A stretch of DNA of 64,000 nt, from the NCBI GenBank assembly GCA_026707945.1, contig JAPOVV010000016.1, forward strand, positions 62,001-126,000, written 5' to 3'. Positions 26,054 to 35,581 of the stretch are shown here, piece by piece (position 1 is the stretch's first letter; each line of letters starts with the position of its first letter). A program made the position numbers and the translations under genes. The notes beneath the pieces were generated by a model, which saw only the letters and a program-made list of their open reading frames with translations, did not search any database and was not told the origin of the DNA. The DNA is from Gammaproteobacteria bacterium. GTDB lineage: Bacteria; Pseudomonadota; Gammaproteobacteria; Pseudomonadales; Azotimanducaceae.

Positions 26054-27385
26054 ATGGCTCAAGATACGGACGAGGAACTGCTTGCACGTTACTATCGGAA
26101 CAACGAAGTACCGGCTCTCGAGACGTTCATAAATCGGCACATGAGCTACATGACGAAACAGGCGCGGTATTTCGTTAGGCAGGAAGATACCGAGGACATC
26201 GTTCAATCCTCCGTAATTCGATTGATGGACGCGAAACCGAATAACGGCGTCGTCAAGAACGCTATCGGTTGGTGGAATAGCATGCTTGCATCTTCCGCGA
26301 TCGATCATCTACGTTCAATCGAACGACGGCAAAAAAGAGAGCTTCTGTTCTTCGATAGCTTGGACCACAGAACGAACGATGTAGAGGCCGAAGCAATACA
26401 AACTCAGCTACTCAGGCAAATCCGTAGTCAGACTAACCAACTGGATTCCAAATTGAGTGATCCGCTCGTTATGCGATATTTCTTGGGAATGAGCTACCAG
26501 GAAATCGCCGCTACGATGGGACTAAACGTAAGTACGGTGTCTACACGAATAGCTCGAGGCTTACACGCACTGCGCAGAACTTTCATTGGTGATGCCAAAG
26601 TCGCAGCTGCAACGAATCTCACATTAGGAATCGACGAAATGAGCGAATCGTCCACCAAACGGGAACAATCGAATCTCGATTTCCTGAGTAATTGGGGTGA
26701 CCAATGGTTTGTATACCTGTACAAAGACGAAAACCTTTGCGGAATTGGCAACTGGTCCGCTATTAATGACACGAAACGAGGTGTCACGCGCTTCGAGGAG
26801 AACGCCTGGGTCACCGGAGACCCGTGTAGGAGTGGATATCCTGAGAACGAGGAATTCGCGATTTCATTTCAGACCTCGATCGACTTTGTAAACGTGAAGA
26901 CACTTGACTGGAGTGACTATCAGTTCAACTTAAATCCAAACACTAAGTTTCGAAAGAGAGGCGTAGAAGCTCTATCCATCTCAGCTCAAAAACAGAAAGA
27001 TGCAATTTCTGTGCAGGATGGGCGCGATACCCACGTCCTAAGTGTGAAGGAGAACACTCTCGTTCTTCCCCAAGCACTTTCGCCTCTATTTATCTGTACT
27101 CAAGATCACAGTAAAGAGAAAGAATTTACATTCGATCTCTTTGGATTTGACCTAATCGACTCAATACGAGTGTGGAGTACCTCAACATTTACAGGGAGCT
27201 ATGTTGGAGAAAAAGGATCGCCGACAGGTCTCCACCCAACGTTCGAATACCGCTATCCAAACAGGGTTGTTTCTGTCTGGACTGACGAATTAGGCAGGTT
27301 TTCTGGTTTGAGCGATGAACGAGAGAGCGAACTAGCATTCGAGAGCGAAATATCCGCAAGAGAATTCTTGCAATCCAGATCGTGA
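26054..27385 (+). CDS. ECF-like RNA polymerase sigma factor with long C-terminal extension
   Basis: A 443-residue protein. Residues about 1-100 are a sigma-70 region 2 (TRYYRNNEVPALETFI, the DTEDIVQSSVIRLMD core-binding helix and AIDHLRSIERRQKRE), and about 130-185 are region 4 (MRYFLGMSYQEIAATMGLNVSTVSTRIARGLHALRR). Region 3 is absent, as in ECF factors. From about 190 onward lies an extension of some 250 residues with no transmembrane helix, apparently beta-rich, containing two cysteines (ENLCGIG and TGDPCRSG). Such extensions may sense a ligand or replace a separate anti-sigma factor. No anti-sigma gene lies alongside; the next gene is an exported DUF5694 protein. Confidence 0.8.
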   Translation: MAQDTDEELLARYYRNNEVPALETFINRHMSYMTKQARYFVRQEDTEDIVQSSVIRLMDAKPNNGVVKNAIGWWNSMLASSAIDHLRSIERRQKRELLFFDSLDHRTNDVEAEAIQTQLLRQIRSQTNQLDSKLSDPLVMRYFLGMSYQEIAATMGLNVSTVSTRIARGLHALRRTFIGDAKVAAATNLTLGIDEMSESSTKREQSNLDFLSNWGDQWFVYLYKDENLCGIGNWSAINDTKRGVTRFEENAWVTGDPCRSGYPENEEFAISFQTSIDFVNVKTLDWSDYQFNLNPNTKFRKRGVEALSISAQKQKDAISVQDGRDTHVLSVKENTLVLPQALSPLFICTQDHSKEKEFTFDLFGFDLIDSIRVWSTSTFTGSYVGEKGSPTGLHPTFEYRYPNRVVSVWTDELGRFSGLSDERESELAFESEISAREFLQSRS

Positions 27386-27540
27386 GAATGTTCTGATGTT
27401 CTCGCCTTGCGTAGATGAATTACGAATCGAGCAGTCTGAGCAACTGTCCCCGCGAACCTGTTCGATTTTATCGAAGACTAAGTTCGTAATTGCTACTCTG
27501 GCATGTTTTCGTATTAGGCGAGACTAAGAAAGGAAAAAAC

Positions 27541-28464
27541 GTGCGCGACACTCAACTGTTAAACCCAATAACGGCGAGACACCGGTACTTTTTTCTCGCA
27601 CTCTTACTGCTCACATATCCAGTCCTTACGACTCAATCGATTCAGGCATCGAGTGAATCGAAGGTAACTCCGCGCTTTCCAGATGATCGCAATTCCTCCG
27701 TCATGGTTCTCGGTACGTTTCACTTCGCCTCGTTGGCGCAACACGAGGTTAAGGTCGAACCGGACGACGTGATGAGTCCTAAGCGACAACAGGAAATTAG
27801 GGCGTTAGTCGAAGCGTTAAAAGCCTATGCGCCCACGATGATCGCTTTAGAAGCACCTGCGGAATTTGATGAGAACTTCAATGCGTTCTATACACAGTAC
27901 CTTGACGGTAGTTGGGATTCATCGCTATCACCCGGATTGCAACGACTTGAGCGTTCCGAGCTTTTCCAGATCGGATTTCGACTGGCAAAAGCGCTTTCCC
28001 ACGAACGCGTTTACGCTATAGACGAAATGACAAACCGCCCTCTAGAACAGATGGAGAATTTCGCTAAATCAAATGGTTACGAAGATTTCCTAGCATATCA
28101 ACAACGCATGTTTCGAGACATGGAAATTGAAGAGAAAGAGAACTTCCGCACGAAAACTGTGGGTCAGTTGATCCTAGAAAAGAGCTCGGAGGAACATGCC
28201 GCCGAGAGCAATAGTGGTTACGTGGAAGATGTTCGTTTCGGTAATCGAACCGAACAGCCTGGCGTCGATGTCCTCGTTGAGTGGATTCGAAGGGATGTGT
28301 TGATTTTTCAGAACCTATACAACATCACTAAAGGTAAAGTCGGAGAACGCATTCTCGTCATTTACGGGGCAGATCACGTCTACCGATTACGAGAACTCGT
28401 TAACAGTTCACCCGATTTCCATCTGATTGAACCGTCTGAGTTTCTACACTCGATCGCAAACTAG
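27541..28464 (+). CDS. Exported DUF5694 protein (TraB/ChaN-like fold)
   Basis: A 307-residue protein. GTG 27541 is preferred over an ORF extending to 27490 because AAAGGA lies 7-12 bp upstream and the resulting N-terminus is a proper signal peptide (YFFLALLLLTYPVL, cut near QAS). The mature part shows the DUF5694 pattern: SVMVLGTFHFAS, TMIALEAPAEFDENF, VYAIDEM and IYGADHVYRL near the C-terminus, with histidines and acids that resemble the metal-site layout of TraB/ChaN/EreA relatives. Periplasmic or secreted location is expected. Biological role unknown. Confidence 0.82.
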   Translation: MRDTQLLNPITARHRYFFLALLLLTYPVLTTQSIQASSESKVTPRFPDDRNSSVMVLGTFHFASLAQHEVKVEPDDVMSPKRQQEIRALVEALKAYAPTMIALEAPAEFDENFNAFYTQYLDGSWDSSLSPGLQRLERSELFQIGFRLAKALSHERVYAIDEMTNRPLEQMENFAKSNGYEDFLAYQQRMFRDMEIEEKENFRTKTVGQLILEKSSEEHAAESNSGYVEDVRFGNRTEQPGVDVLVEWIRRDVLIFQNLYNITKGKVGERILVIYGADHVYRLRELVNSSPDFHLIEPSEFLHSIAN

Positions 28465-28518
28465 GTCAAATCATCGTCTCGTGCGATGAATAACGCGACG
28501 TTCGAAGCACTCAACTGA

Positions 28519-29397
28519 TTAACTCTGAGAGCTCGTGTTGACGATTGGCTGTGTACTCTTATCGGCGCAGAGTACCACGAGCAGATTACTAACCATCGAC
28601 GCCTTACGCTCTTCATCCAGTTCAACAACGCCTCGTTCAGATAGGTCGTTGAGGGCCATCTGAACCATGCTCACCGCACCCTCAACGATTTTCTCCCTAG
28701 CCTCGACGATCGCTCCCGCCTGTTGACGTTGCAACATAGCTGAGGCAATCTCCGGTGCGTACGCAAGGTGAGTAATGCGAGCTTCCAGAACTTCAAGTCC
28801 AGCTTGGCTCAAGCGTCCCTGAATCTCACTTTCAAGTTGATCGGTTACGACTTTGGTGTCACCTCGCAGTGAGACTACGTCGTCATCGGTAGAGTCATAA
28901 GGGTATTGCGTTGCCATGCTGCGAACGGCCGCCTCACTTTGTACGCGCATGAAGTTCACGAAATCATCGACCTGAAAACATGCTTCCGCTGTATCAACGA
29001 CTCGCCAAACAACCACTGCTGCAATTTCCACAGGATTTCCGTTCGCATCGTTTACTTTAGAGCGCTCCGTCTCGAAATTGCGCACCCTTACCGAGATTCG
29101 ACGCTTGGTATAGAAAGGGTTTAGCCACCGCAGCCCCGGATCTCGCGCTGTCCCGACGTATCGACCGAAAAACTGGAGCACTCGCGCTTCATTTGGATTT
29201 ACCACGAACAATCCGAACATCAAAAACAGTAATACTGGGAAAAGAATCGCCGAAACGATGATGGTCGCTACTAAACCAAAAATCACGCTGATTACAAATA
29301 ACGCGATGTCACCAAGTACGAGGACCAACAATCCAAAAAACACCAACAAGCCTGAAGGTGCGGTACGCGCGATTTCTTTGAACAAGACTCTTACCAA
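28519..29397 (-). CDS. SPFH/Band 7 (prohibitin-stomatin-like) membrane protein
   Basis: A 292-residue protein. An N-terminal hydrophobic region holds two helices (about 14-36 and 38-62), then the SPFH domain begins at NPNEARVLQFFGRYVGTARDPGLRW. The characteristic segments IAAVVVWRVVDT, FMRVQSEAAVRSMATQYPYD and EARITHLAYAPEIASAML are present. The C-terminal helix KIVEGAVSMVQMALNDL forms the oligomerisation coiled coil. Such proteins build large rings in the inner membrane and organise proteases or membrane domains. It has no partner NfeD gene beside it. Stands alone on the minus strand. Confidence 0.9.
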   Translation of the reverse strand: MVRVLFKEIARTAPSGLLVFFGLLVLVLGDIALFVISVIFGLVATIIVSAILFPVLLFLMFGLFVVNPNEARVLQFFGRYVGTARDPGLRWLNPFYTKRRISVRVRNFETERSKVNDANGNPVEIAAVVVWRVVDTAEACFQVDDFVNFMRVQSEAAVRSMATQYPYDSTDDDVVSLRGDTKVVTDQLESEIQGRLSQAGLEVLEARITHLAYAPEIASAMLQRQQAGAIVEAREKIVEGAVSMVQMALNDLSERGVVELDEERKASMVSNLLVVLCADKSTQPIVNTSSQS

Positions 29398-29590
29398 ACG
29401 TGACGCTGAGATGGCGACAAAGAATAGCGAACGATGAGGGGAATACCCGAGTCAGGAGATTGATAGCAACGATTCAGTCCATCTCCCACAATCAAACGTC
29501 GATGGTTACGACTAACCGTTTAAAAACGCGGATGAACTAAGTTTCGTAGTTATCGGTTATCGATCGATGAATAGATTTTGCCCGGGTGAC

Positions 29591-30019
29591 CTATGCGATT
29601 GCGCGTTGGTCGCGCAAGCCCTGCGCCTCTTGCTTAATCCGAAAAACCATTGAGCGCAGTCCATTTCCCCGGTTCACACTCAAATGTGACATAAGGTCTA
29701 AATCCGAAAACAATTTATCCACATCTTCAGCAACGATACGATCGGGGGACTGATGCTGAAACACGGTCATGAGGATGGCGATAAGACCCCGGACAATGAA
29801 AGCGTCACTATCCAACTGAATAACGACCCGATCGTCGTTTTCTTCGTAACGTAAGACGATCCAAACTAGGCTCTGACAGCCTTTGACAAGATTTTCTTCT
29901 ATGCGTAGTTCGGCAGGCATCTCAGGTAGACCCTTACCGAGATCAATGATGTAGCGGTAACGATCTTCCCAATCATCGAGAAACTCGAACGTCTCCTTTA
30001 TTTCTTCCAGCGTAGGCAT
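29591..30019 (-). CDS. sufE: SufE, sulphur acceptor for the cysteine desulfurase
   Basis: A 142-residue SufE. ATG 30019 (MPTLEEIKETF) is preferred over an 8-codon-longer form because it lies 4 bp after the sufT stop and matches family length. The catalytic cysteine is in the loop VKGCQSLVWI (about residue 54), and the domain continues with DAFIVRGLIAILMTVF and VEDVDKLFSDLDL. SufE takes persulphide sulphur from SufS and hands it to the SufBCD scaffold. It is the last gene of the suf operon. Confidence 0.92.
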   Translation of the reverse strand: MPTLEEIKETFEFLDDWEDRYRYIIDLGKGLPEMPAELRIEENLVKGCQSLVWIVLRYEENDDRVVIQLDSDAFIVRGLIAILMTVFQHQSPDRIVAEDVDKLFSDLDLMSHLSVNRGNGLRSMVFRIKQEAQGLRDQRAIA

Positions 30020-30023
30020 GTTT

Positions 30024-30548
30024 CTAGAACAAGCCCAGATCAAGTTGTGCTTCTTCGGACATCATGTCACGCGACCATGGCGGATCAAACACAAGCGTGA
30101 CGTTCGTATCAGCAACCAACGGTACGCGTTGAAGACGGCGTTTTACGTCTTCGATCAAAACCGGACCCATGCCGCAACCCGGTGCTGTCAACGTCATTTC
30201 AATATCGACGTTTTTGTCATTAACAGCCACGTCGTAAACCAAACCTAGATCCACAATATTCACCGGAATCTCTGGATCATGTACGGTCCGAAGTGCTTGC
30301 CACACCTGTTCCTCAGAAATCTTTCCGTCTGTAGGGGTTTCAAAGGTCAAGACTTCTGGTTCGAAACCCAACGCATCTGCGTCTTCGCTTTCGATACGTG
30401 CCATGTTGCCGTTGTGAACGACGGTGTAAGTTCCACCTAGAGCCTGCGTCAGCGTAACGAATACGCCTTGCGGGATAGTGAGTTCGGTACCGGTGGGGAC
30501 GAGTCGAGCCGTAACGTTACGCTGGACTGGTATGACCCTACGTTCCAC
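30024..30548 (-). CDS. sufT: SufT, DUF59-family Fe-S maturation factor
   Basis: A 174-residue protein with the SufT layout: an N-terminal beta region (AMV-type strands with IPQGVFVTLTQALGGTYTVV) and a C-terminal DUF59/MIP18 domain (VWQALRTVHDPEIPVNIVDLGLVYDV, ending APGCGMGPVLIEDVKRRL and FDPPWSRDMMSEEAQLDLG). The cysteine in APGCGMG is the family's conserved one. SufT assists transfer of Fe-S clusters to apoproteins. The start overlaps the end of the preceding sufA by 11 bp. Confidence 0.92.
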   Translation of the reverse strand: MERRVIPVQRNVTARLVPTGTELTIPQGVFVTLTQALGGTYTVVHNGNMARIESEDADALGFEPEVLTFETPTDGKISEEQVWQALRTVHDPEIPVNIVDLGLVYDVAVNDKNVDIEMTLTAPGCGMGPVLIEDVKRRLQRVPLVADTNVTLVFDPPWSRDMMSEEAQLDLGLF

Positions 30549-30894
30549 GGAGTGAAAAACTCTCGCCGCACCCGCAATGAGTGTCAGCGTTCGGGTTCTC
30601 GAACTTAAGAGAAGAGTTTAATCCTTCAGTTACAAGGTCGATGTGGGTTCCGCGGAGCAAATCCCAATGCTGGTTGTCGACAACGACCCTTACGTTGTCG
30701 TCAAATTCAAACACGCGGGAATCGTCAGGAATCGTGTCTAGGAACTTAAGTGCGTACATATAGCCGTTACAACCATTTTCGGTCACATGTAACTGTAGAC
30801 CCGTGGCTTTCTCTTGATTGAGCTGTTTTCGAACGTGTTGTTGCGCCGAATCACTCAACGAGATGGAGGACGGATCAAACGATGCGGTTTGCAC
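30538..30894 (-). CDS. sufA: SufA, A-type Fe-S cluster carrier
   Basis: A 118-residue HesB/IscA-type carrier beginning at GTG 30894, 10 bp after the sufS stop. Three conserved cysteines are visible: one in ENGCNGYMY and two in CGCGESF near the C-terminus, the standard cluster ligands. It also has the SISLSDSAQQHVRKQL N-terminal helix. It accepts clusters from SufBCD and delivers them to targets. Confidence 0.9.
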   Translation of the reverse strand: MQTASFDPSSISLSDSAQQHVRKQLNQEKATGLQLHVTENGCNGYMYALKFLDTIPDDSRVFEFDDNVRVVVDNQHWDLLRGTHIDLVTEGLNSSLKFENPNADTHCGCGESFSLRGT

Positions 30895-30904
30895 GGATAG
30901 AACG

Positions 30905-32107
30905 TTATGAAGTAAGGATTTCGCGGGCTTTTTCGACCGAAGCTATGAGTTTTTCAATGTCTTCGCTTGAATTATAGATTGCGAAAGACGCCCGTACGGT
31001 TCCCGGAACCCCGAATTTAGCCATCAACGGCATCGCACAATGGTGCCCGGTTCGGACTGCAACACCCTGGTTGTCGAGCAGTACTCCGACGTCACTATGG
31101 TGCGCTCCGTCAATGTTGAATGACACAACAGGCGCTTTCTGAGCGGCTTCTCCCACGATCCTGACACCTTCGACCTGAAGTAATCCGGATGACGTATCGC
31201 GCAACAGTCCCATCTCGTGCGCTTCAACCTGAGACGCATCCAACGATCGTAGATACTCGACCGCAGCTCGCATACCGATCGCACCTCCGATATTGGGTGT
31301 TCCCGCTTCAAAACGATATGGCATTTTCTGGTACGTCGTACGCTCAAGCCGAACCTCTTCGATCATTTCGCCTCCGCCTTGCCAAGGCGAAGCATCGGCC
31401 ATAAGTCGTTCTCGTGCATAGAGCGCGCCAATACCTGTCGGCCCATACATCTTGTGCGCAGAAAAAGCGTAAAAGTCACAATCGAGATCACGAACATCGA
31501 TTGACATATGAGGCGCCGCTTGCGCACCGTCGATGACGGTTGCCGCACCAACGTGCCTCGCTTTTGCAATCATTTCCTTAATCGGGTTTACGGTCCCTAG
31601 TGCGTTCGATACATGCGCGATCGAAACGATTTTGGTACGCGGTGAAAGAAGCGACTCGTAGTGATCCTGATCCAGTTCGCCGTTTGGCTGTACCTTGATC
31701 GCTTTCAACCTCGCTCCCGATCTTTCGCAGACCATCTGCCAAGGAACGATGTTCGAGTGGTGCTCCATCTCTGAAATAACGACCTCATCGTCGCGTCCCA
31801 GTACATCCGCACCATACGTCCATGCGACGAGATTGATGCCCTCCGTCGTACCCCGAGTCCATATCACTTCTTCAGATTTGGGCGCATTAATAAACTCGGC
31901 TACTGCTTGACGACTTCGTTCAAACTCTTCTGTCGCGAGCGTGCTAAGCGCATGGACGCCACGATGCACGTTCGCGTTATGTTCGGTGTAGTAAGTCCGC
32001 AGCGCGTCTAGCACTGATTGCGGCTTCTGTGTTGTCGCTGCATTGTCAAGGTAGACGTCGTCCGGTCGTTTGGCGAACAATGGGAACGCGTCGCGAAATG
32101 GATTCAT
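30905..32107 (-). CDS. sufS: SufS, group II cysteine desulfurase
   Basis: A 400-residue PLP-dependent desulfurase. Landmarks: YLDNAATTQKP, RGTTEGINLVAWT, HHSNIVPWQM, the PLP lysine in FSAHKMYGPTGIGALY, and the catalytic cysteine in RTGHHCAMPLM near the C-terminus. It removes sulphur from cysteine, forming alanine and a protein persulphide that SufE accepts. The start (ATG 32107) overlaps the sufD stop by 4 bp. Confidence 0.95.
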   Translation of the reverse strand: MNPFRDAFPLFAKRPDDVYLDNAATTQKPQSVLDALRTYYTEHNANVHRGVHALSTLATEEFERSRQAVAEFINAPKSEEVIWTRGTTEGINLVAWTYGADVLGRDDEVVISEMEHHSNIVPWQMVCERSGARLKAIKVQPNGELDQDHYESLLSPRTKIVSIAHVSNALGTVNPIKEMIAKARHVGAATVIDGAQAAPHMSIDVRDLDCDFYAFSAHKMYGPTGIGALYARERLMADASPWQGGGEMIEEVRLERTTYQKMPYRFEAGTPNIGGAIGMRAAVEYLRSLDASQVEAHEMGLLRDTSSGLLQVEGVRIVGEAAQKAPVVSFNIDGAHHSDVGVLLDNQGVAVRTGHHCAMPLMAKFGVPGTVRASFAIYNSSEDIEKLIASVEKAREILTS

Positions 32108-33216
32108 AGATTTAGGAGCGACGTCCCGCCTTCTGAATGAACCACTTGGCGTAAAAAACCCTTGGTCAGCATCGCTCGAGCGGACTCCTCACCGATGCCT
32201 CTAGATCGCAGTAAAAACAACGAGTCATCGTCTAGATGCCCCGTCGTTGCGCCGTGCGAGCAGATGACATCATCTGTGTAGATTTCGAGTTCAGGTTGCG
32301 CATGTGCGCGCGCCTGCGTACTCAATGCGATATTGCGGTTAGTTAGGTGTGCCTCTGTCGCACTCGCGTTTCGGTCGATGTGAATAAACCCGCTAAACAC
32401 ACTGCGAGCACGATCATCGACGACACCGTGAAACGATTGTTCGCTATGACTGCCCCCTACTCGGTGGTTCATGTAAACCTGTGAATCCAAATGGTCGCTA
32501 CCGTCTACGAACCAACCGCCGCTCAATGTAGCGGTCGCATTTTCCCCCAGCACGTTCACTATCACATCGTTTCGACGAACCTGAGCACCTTTCGATGCAA
32601 GATGTAACTCGAACGTCGATCCCTTAGCAAGCCATACAACGAGGCAGTGGTAACCAATACCTTCACCATGCGGCATCGTCAATTCGTACTCCAACTTCGC
32701 GTTGTCTCGAACGTGACAAAGCACGACACGATTTCCGGTCTTAAAGGTTTCTTCGACCGTCATACCGGCGTCTTGCTCGATCGACATTAGATGGCGATCT
32801 ACCGAGCCGTTAGCGTCGTTAACCTTCACGCTCCCAGTCTTCGCAATCGAACTTAGTTTCGTCCCTGAACGAAAGAGCACTCCATTTATGTCGATGAGTG
32901 GGAAATCACCTACACCATCGCTAGAACCGAACTCCATCGTTTGTGCTTCGGTTTCTGGTTGGTCAAATCGTCGAACGTCGACATCATGACTCGACTGAAG
33001 GGCGTTGTGCGCCCCTTCTAACGACAACGCATCTTCGACGAGCGCTCGAAAGTCAGAGTATTGCCATCGACCTTTCCATGGAAACGGAAATCCATTGCAA
33101 TTTAGCAAGGATTTCGAAGCGCTGCGATCCAGCCAAGGCGTTTCTTGCACCTCATGTGCAAGTACACGTTTTAGTAGATCCCCCTGTAGCGTATTGGCGG
33201 GTTGTGGCACCGCCAT
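32104..33216 (-). CDS. sufD: SufD, scaffold subunit of the SufBCD complex
   Basis: A 370-residue beta-helix protein paralogous to SufB. The C-terminal part carries the family pattern: RARSVFSGFIHIDRNASATEAHLTNRNIAL, PELEIYTDDVICSHGATTGHLDDDSLFLLRSRGI and ARAMLTKGFLRQVV, including the conserved histidine in SHGATTG. The start overlaps the sufC stop by 1 bp. It pairs with SufB on the SufC2 dimer. Confidence 0.94.
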   Translation of the reverse strand: MAVPQPANTLQGDLLKRVLAHEVQETPWLDRSASKSLLNCNGFPFPWKGRWQYSDFRALVEDALSLEGAHNALQSSHDVDVRRFDQPETEAQTMEFGSSDGVGDFPLIDINGVLFRSGTKLSSIAKTGSVKVNDANGSVDRHLMSIEQDAGMTVEETFKTGNRVVLCHVRDNAKLEYELTMPHGEGIGYHCLVVWLAKGSTFELHLASKGAQVRRNDVIVNVLGENATATLSGGWFVDGSDHLDSQVYMNHRVGGSHSEQSFHGVVDDRARSVFSGFIHIDRNASATEAHLTNRNIALSTQARAHAQPELEIYTDDVICSHGATTGHLDDDSLFLLRSRGIGEESARAMLTKGFLRQVVHSEGGTSLLNL

Positions 33217-33965
33217 TACGCTTCGCCTAAACCGGTGTAGCCGTGAGTTTCAACTTCGTGCGCCAACTGCGCGTCACCGGATTTCACGATGGTGCCATTA
33301 ATCATGATGTGCACGAAGTCCACATTCACGTAATTAAGCAACCTTTGATAGTGAGTGACGAGTACGACACCGTTTTCGTCCGACCGAAACTCATTGATGC
33401 CTCGCGCAACAACCTGCAATGCGTCGACGTCCAAACCGGAATCTGTCTCATCGAGGAAAGCAAGTCTTGGCTGCAAGAGCATTAGTTGCAATATCTCATT
33501 GCGCTTCTTTTCGCCACCAGAGAAACCAACATTAACGAACCGTTTGAGGAACTCTGTACTGAGCTCTAAGCGCTTCGAGATGTCACGAACTTGCACCATG
33601 AAGTCACGCGTGTTCATCTCCTCCTCGCCCAAGGAGATGCGGTGGCTGTCAATCGCGACCTTCAAAAACTCCATGTTTGTAACGCCTGGAATTTCTATGG
33701 GGTGTTGAAATCCGAGAAACAATCCAGTGAGTGCCCTCTCCTCAACGGACATGCCGTTCACTGGCGCGCCCATCAATTCGATCTCACCTTCGGTTACTGT
33801 ATACCCGTCTCGGCCACCCAGAATATTCGACAAGGTGCTCTTTCCTGAGCCGTTCGGTCCCATGATGGCGTGAACTTCGCCTGCGTTAACGGTCAGATCG
33901 ATTCCATTCAGAATCTGTTTTTCGTCGACACTCGCAGCCAGCCCCCGCAGTTCGAGCAGTTTCAA
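33216..33965 (-). CDS. sufC: SufC, ATPase of the SufBCD complex
   Basis: A 249-residue ABC-type ATPase. Walker [10 protein letters not shown], signature [12 protein letters not shown], Walker [15 protein letters not shown] and switch histidine VTHYQRLL are all present, and the [14 protein letters not shown] start is that of SufC. It opens the SufB-SufD interface on ATP binding. The start overlaps the sufB stop by 4 bp. Confidence 0.96.
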   Translation of the reverse strand: MKLLELRGLAASVDEKQILNGIDLTVNAGEVHAIMGPNGSGKSTLSNILGGRDGYTVTEGEIELMGAPVNGMSVEERALTGLFLGFQHPIEIPGVTNMEFLKVAIDSHRISLGEEEMNTRDFMVQVRDISKRLELSTEFLKRFVNVGFSGGEKKRNEILQLMLLQPRLAFLDETDSGLDVDALQVVARGINEFRSDENGVVLVTHYQRLLNYVNVDFVHIMINGTIVKSGDAQLAHEVETHGYTGLGEA

Positions 33966-35434
33966 CCAACCGCACCTTCTAGGCTAACTTCGAGGAGCTT
34001 GGACGCTTCCACTGCGAACTCCATCGGCAATTCCCGCAGCACTTCTTTACAGAAACCATTGACGATCATCGCCACTGCCTTCTCTGCGTCAATTCCTCGT
34101 TGACGGCACAGAAACAGTTGATCCTCGCTGACTTTTGATGTCGTAGCTTCGTGTTCAACGATGGCATCGCTTCGTTGCGACTCTATGGTCGGAAAGGTAT
34201 GGGCGGCGCATTTACTGCCAATAAGAAGCGAGTCACACTGGGTGAAGTTCCGCGCCTGTTTCGCACCAGGATTCATTCGAACTCGGCCGCGATAAGCGTT
34301 CGAGCTGTTGCCCGCGCTTATGCCTTTCGAAATGATGGTACTGGACGTATTCCGGCCGATATGCGTCATTTTTGATCCAGTATCAGCTTGTTGATGATTG
34401 TTGGTGATCGCTACGGAGTAGAACTCGCCTACCGAGTTATCCCCGCGCAAAATGACGCTTGGATACTTCCATGTGATCGCCGAACCGGTCTCTACCTGCG
34501 TCCAGCTAATGTGGGACCGCGCACCGCGACAAAGACCACGTTTCGTGACAAAGTTGTATATGCCGCCCTTCCCTTCTTCGTCGCCAGGATACCAGTTCTG
34601 AACCGTTGAATACTTGATGGACGCGTCTTCCAATGCCACCAATTCCACAACTGCGGCGTGCAGCTGATTCTCATCCCGCATCGGTGCCGTACAGCCTTCA
34701 AGATAACTAGCGTACGAACCTTCGTCGGCAATGATCAGCGTACGTTCGAATTGTCCGGTATTCTGAGCATTAATACGGAAGTACGAAAGGAGTTCCATCG
34801 GACACCGGACGCCCTTTGGAACGTAAACAAACGAACCGTCGCTAAATACCGCCGAATTCAACGCCGCATAGAAGTTGTCGGATGGCGGAACCACAGTACC
34901 CAGATATTTTTGAACGAGTTCCGGGTGATTCTCAACCGCTTCGCCAAAGGAACAATAGATTACGCCATGTTCTTGAAGCTCTTCTTTGAACGTTGTCGTC
35001 AGGGATACACTGTCGAATATTGCGTCGACGGCAACGCGGGGGGTATTCGGATCTCGCTCGACTCCTGCGAGCACTTCTTGTTCGTGCAGCGGGATTCCGA
35101 GCTTCTCGTAGGTGCGAAGTAGCTCGGGATCGACTTCATCAAGACTCTTCGGTTTGTCCCCCGTAGGCGCAGCGAAATAAGAAATCGCCTGGTAATCTAT
35201 AGGTTCGTAGTCGACTTTTGCCCACGTTGGTTCAGGCATGTCGAGCCATCGCTGATAGGCTTGCAAACGCCATTCGAGCAACCAATCCGGCTCGTTCTTG
35301 CGTCTTGAGATTTCCGTGATCACCGCTTCATCGAGACCCGGCGGGATGGTCTCCTGTTCGACGTCGGTGACGAATCCCGCTGCGTACTCCTTACCGATGA
35401 AATCGTGAGCGGCTGAGGGTGATTGTTCCGACAT
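33962..35434 (-). CDS. sufB: SufB, scaffold subunit of the SufBCD complex
   Basis: A 490-residue SufB, first gene of the suf operon. Landmarks include [63 protein letters not shown] (with the conserved cysteine), [21 protein letters not shown] and [26 protein letters not shown]. The complex assembles a Fe-S cluster on SufB and SufD. No SufR/IscR-type regulator is adjacent, so control must lie elsewhere or in the 35.4-35.6 kb region. Confidence 0.95.
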   Translation of the reverse strand: MSEQSPSAAHDFIGKEYAAGFVTDVEQETIPPGLDEAVITEISRRKNEPDWLLEWRLQAYQRWLDMPEPTWAKVDYEPIDYQAISYFAAPTGDKPKSLDEVDPELLRTYEKLGIPLHEQEVLAGVERDPNTPRVAVDAIFDSVSLTTTFKEELQEHGVIYCSFGEAVENHPELVQKYLGTVVPPSDNFYAALNSAVFSDGSFVYVPKGVRCPMELLSYFRINAQNTGQFERTLIIADEGSYASYLEGCTAPMRDENQLHAAVVELVALEDASIKYSTVQNWYPGDEEGKGGIYNFVTKRGLCRGARSHISWTQVETGSAITWKYPSVILRGDNSVGEFYSVAITNNHQQADTGSKMTHIGRNTSSTIISKGISAGNSSNAYRGRVRMNPGAKQARNFTQCDSLLIGSKCAAHTFPTIESQRSDAIVEHEATTSKVSEDQLFLCRQRGIDAEKAVAMIVNGFCKEVLRELPMEFAVEASKLLEVSLEGAVG

Positions 35435-35581
35435 AAAGCACTGTCTCGGGGGGAACGAAATTTTAGTGAACGAGCCACCTCCTTGCGCCCATACTATATG
35501 GCATGATTGCTGTGCTCGCTCACCAGAGCGAGCGCGGTGATCAGCCGTTTCAATTGATCAGTCAGCGATAAGGATTCCACT
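35435..35581 (-). promoter_or_regulatory. Divergent promoter region between sufB and the alpha/beta hydrolase gene
   Basis: A 147-bp divergent region. On the minus strand TATAGT (35493-35498) is a candidate -10 for sufB and a purine-rich AAGGAGG lies near 35480, too far from the sufB ATG to serve it. A perfect 7-bp inverted repeat GCTCGCT-CACCAG-AGCGAGC spans 35514-35533; it lacks a U-tract and is likelier an operator than a terminator. The repeated TGATCAG words at about 35537 and 35558 are also visible. Confidence 0.4.

Noticed and set aside
35478-35487. Strong AAGGAGG-like site upstream of sufB as its ribosome-binding site or a leader peptide start
   Set aside because: It lies more than 40 bp from the sufB ATG and the possible GTG start gives no meaningful peptide.
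35514-35533. Inverted repeat between sufB and the hydrolase gene as a transcription terminator
   Set aside because: No T-tract follows on either strand and the genes diverge, so a terminator is unneeded there.
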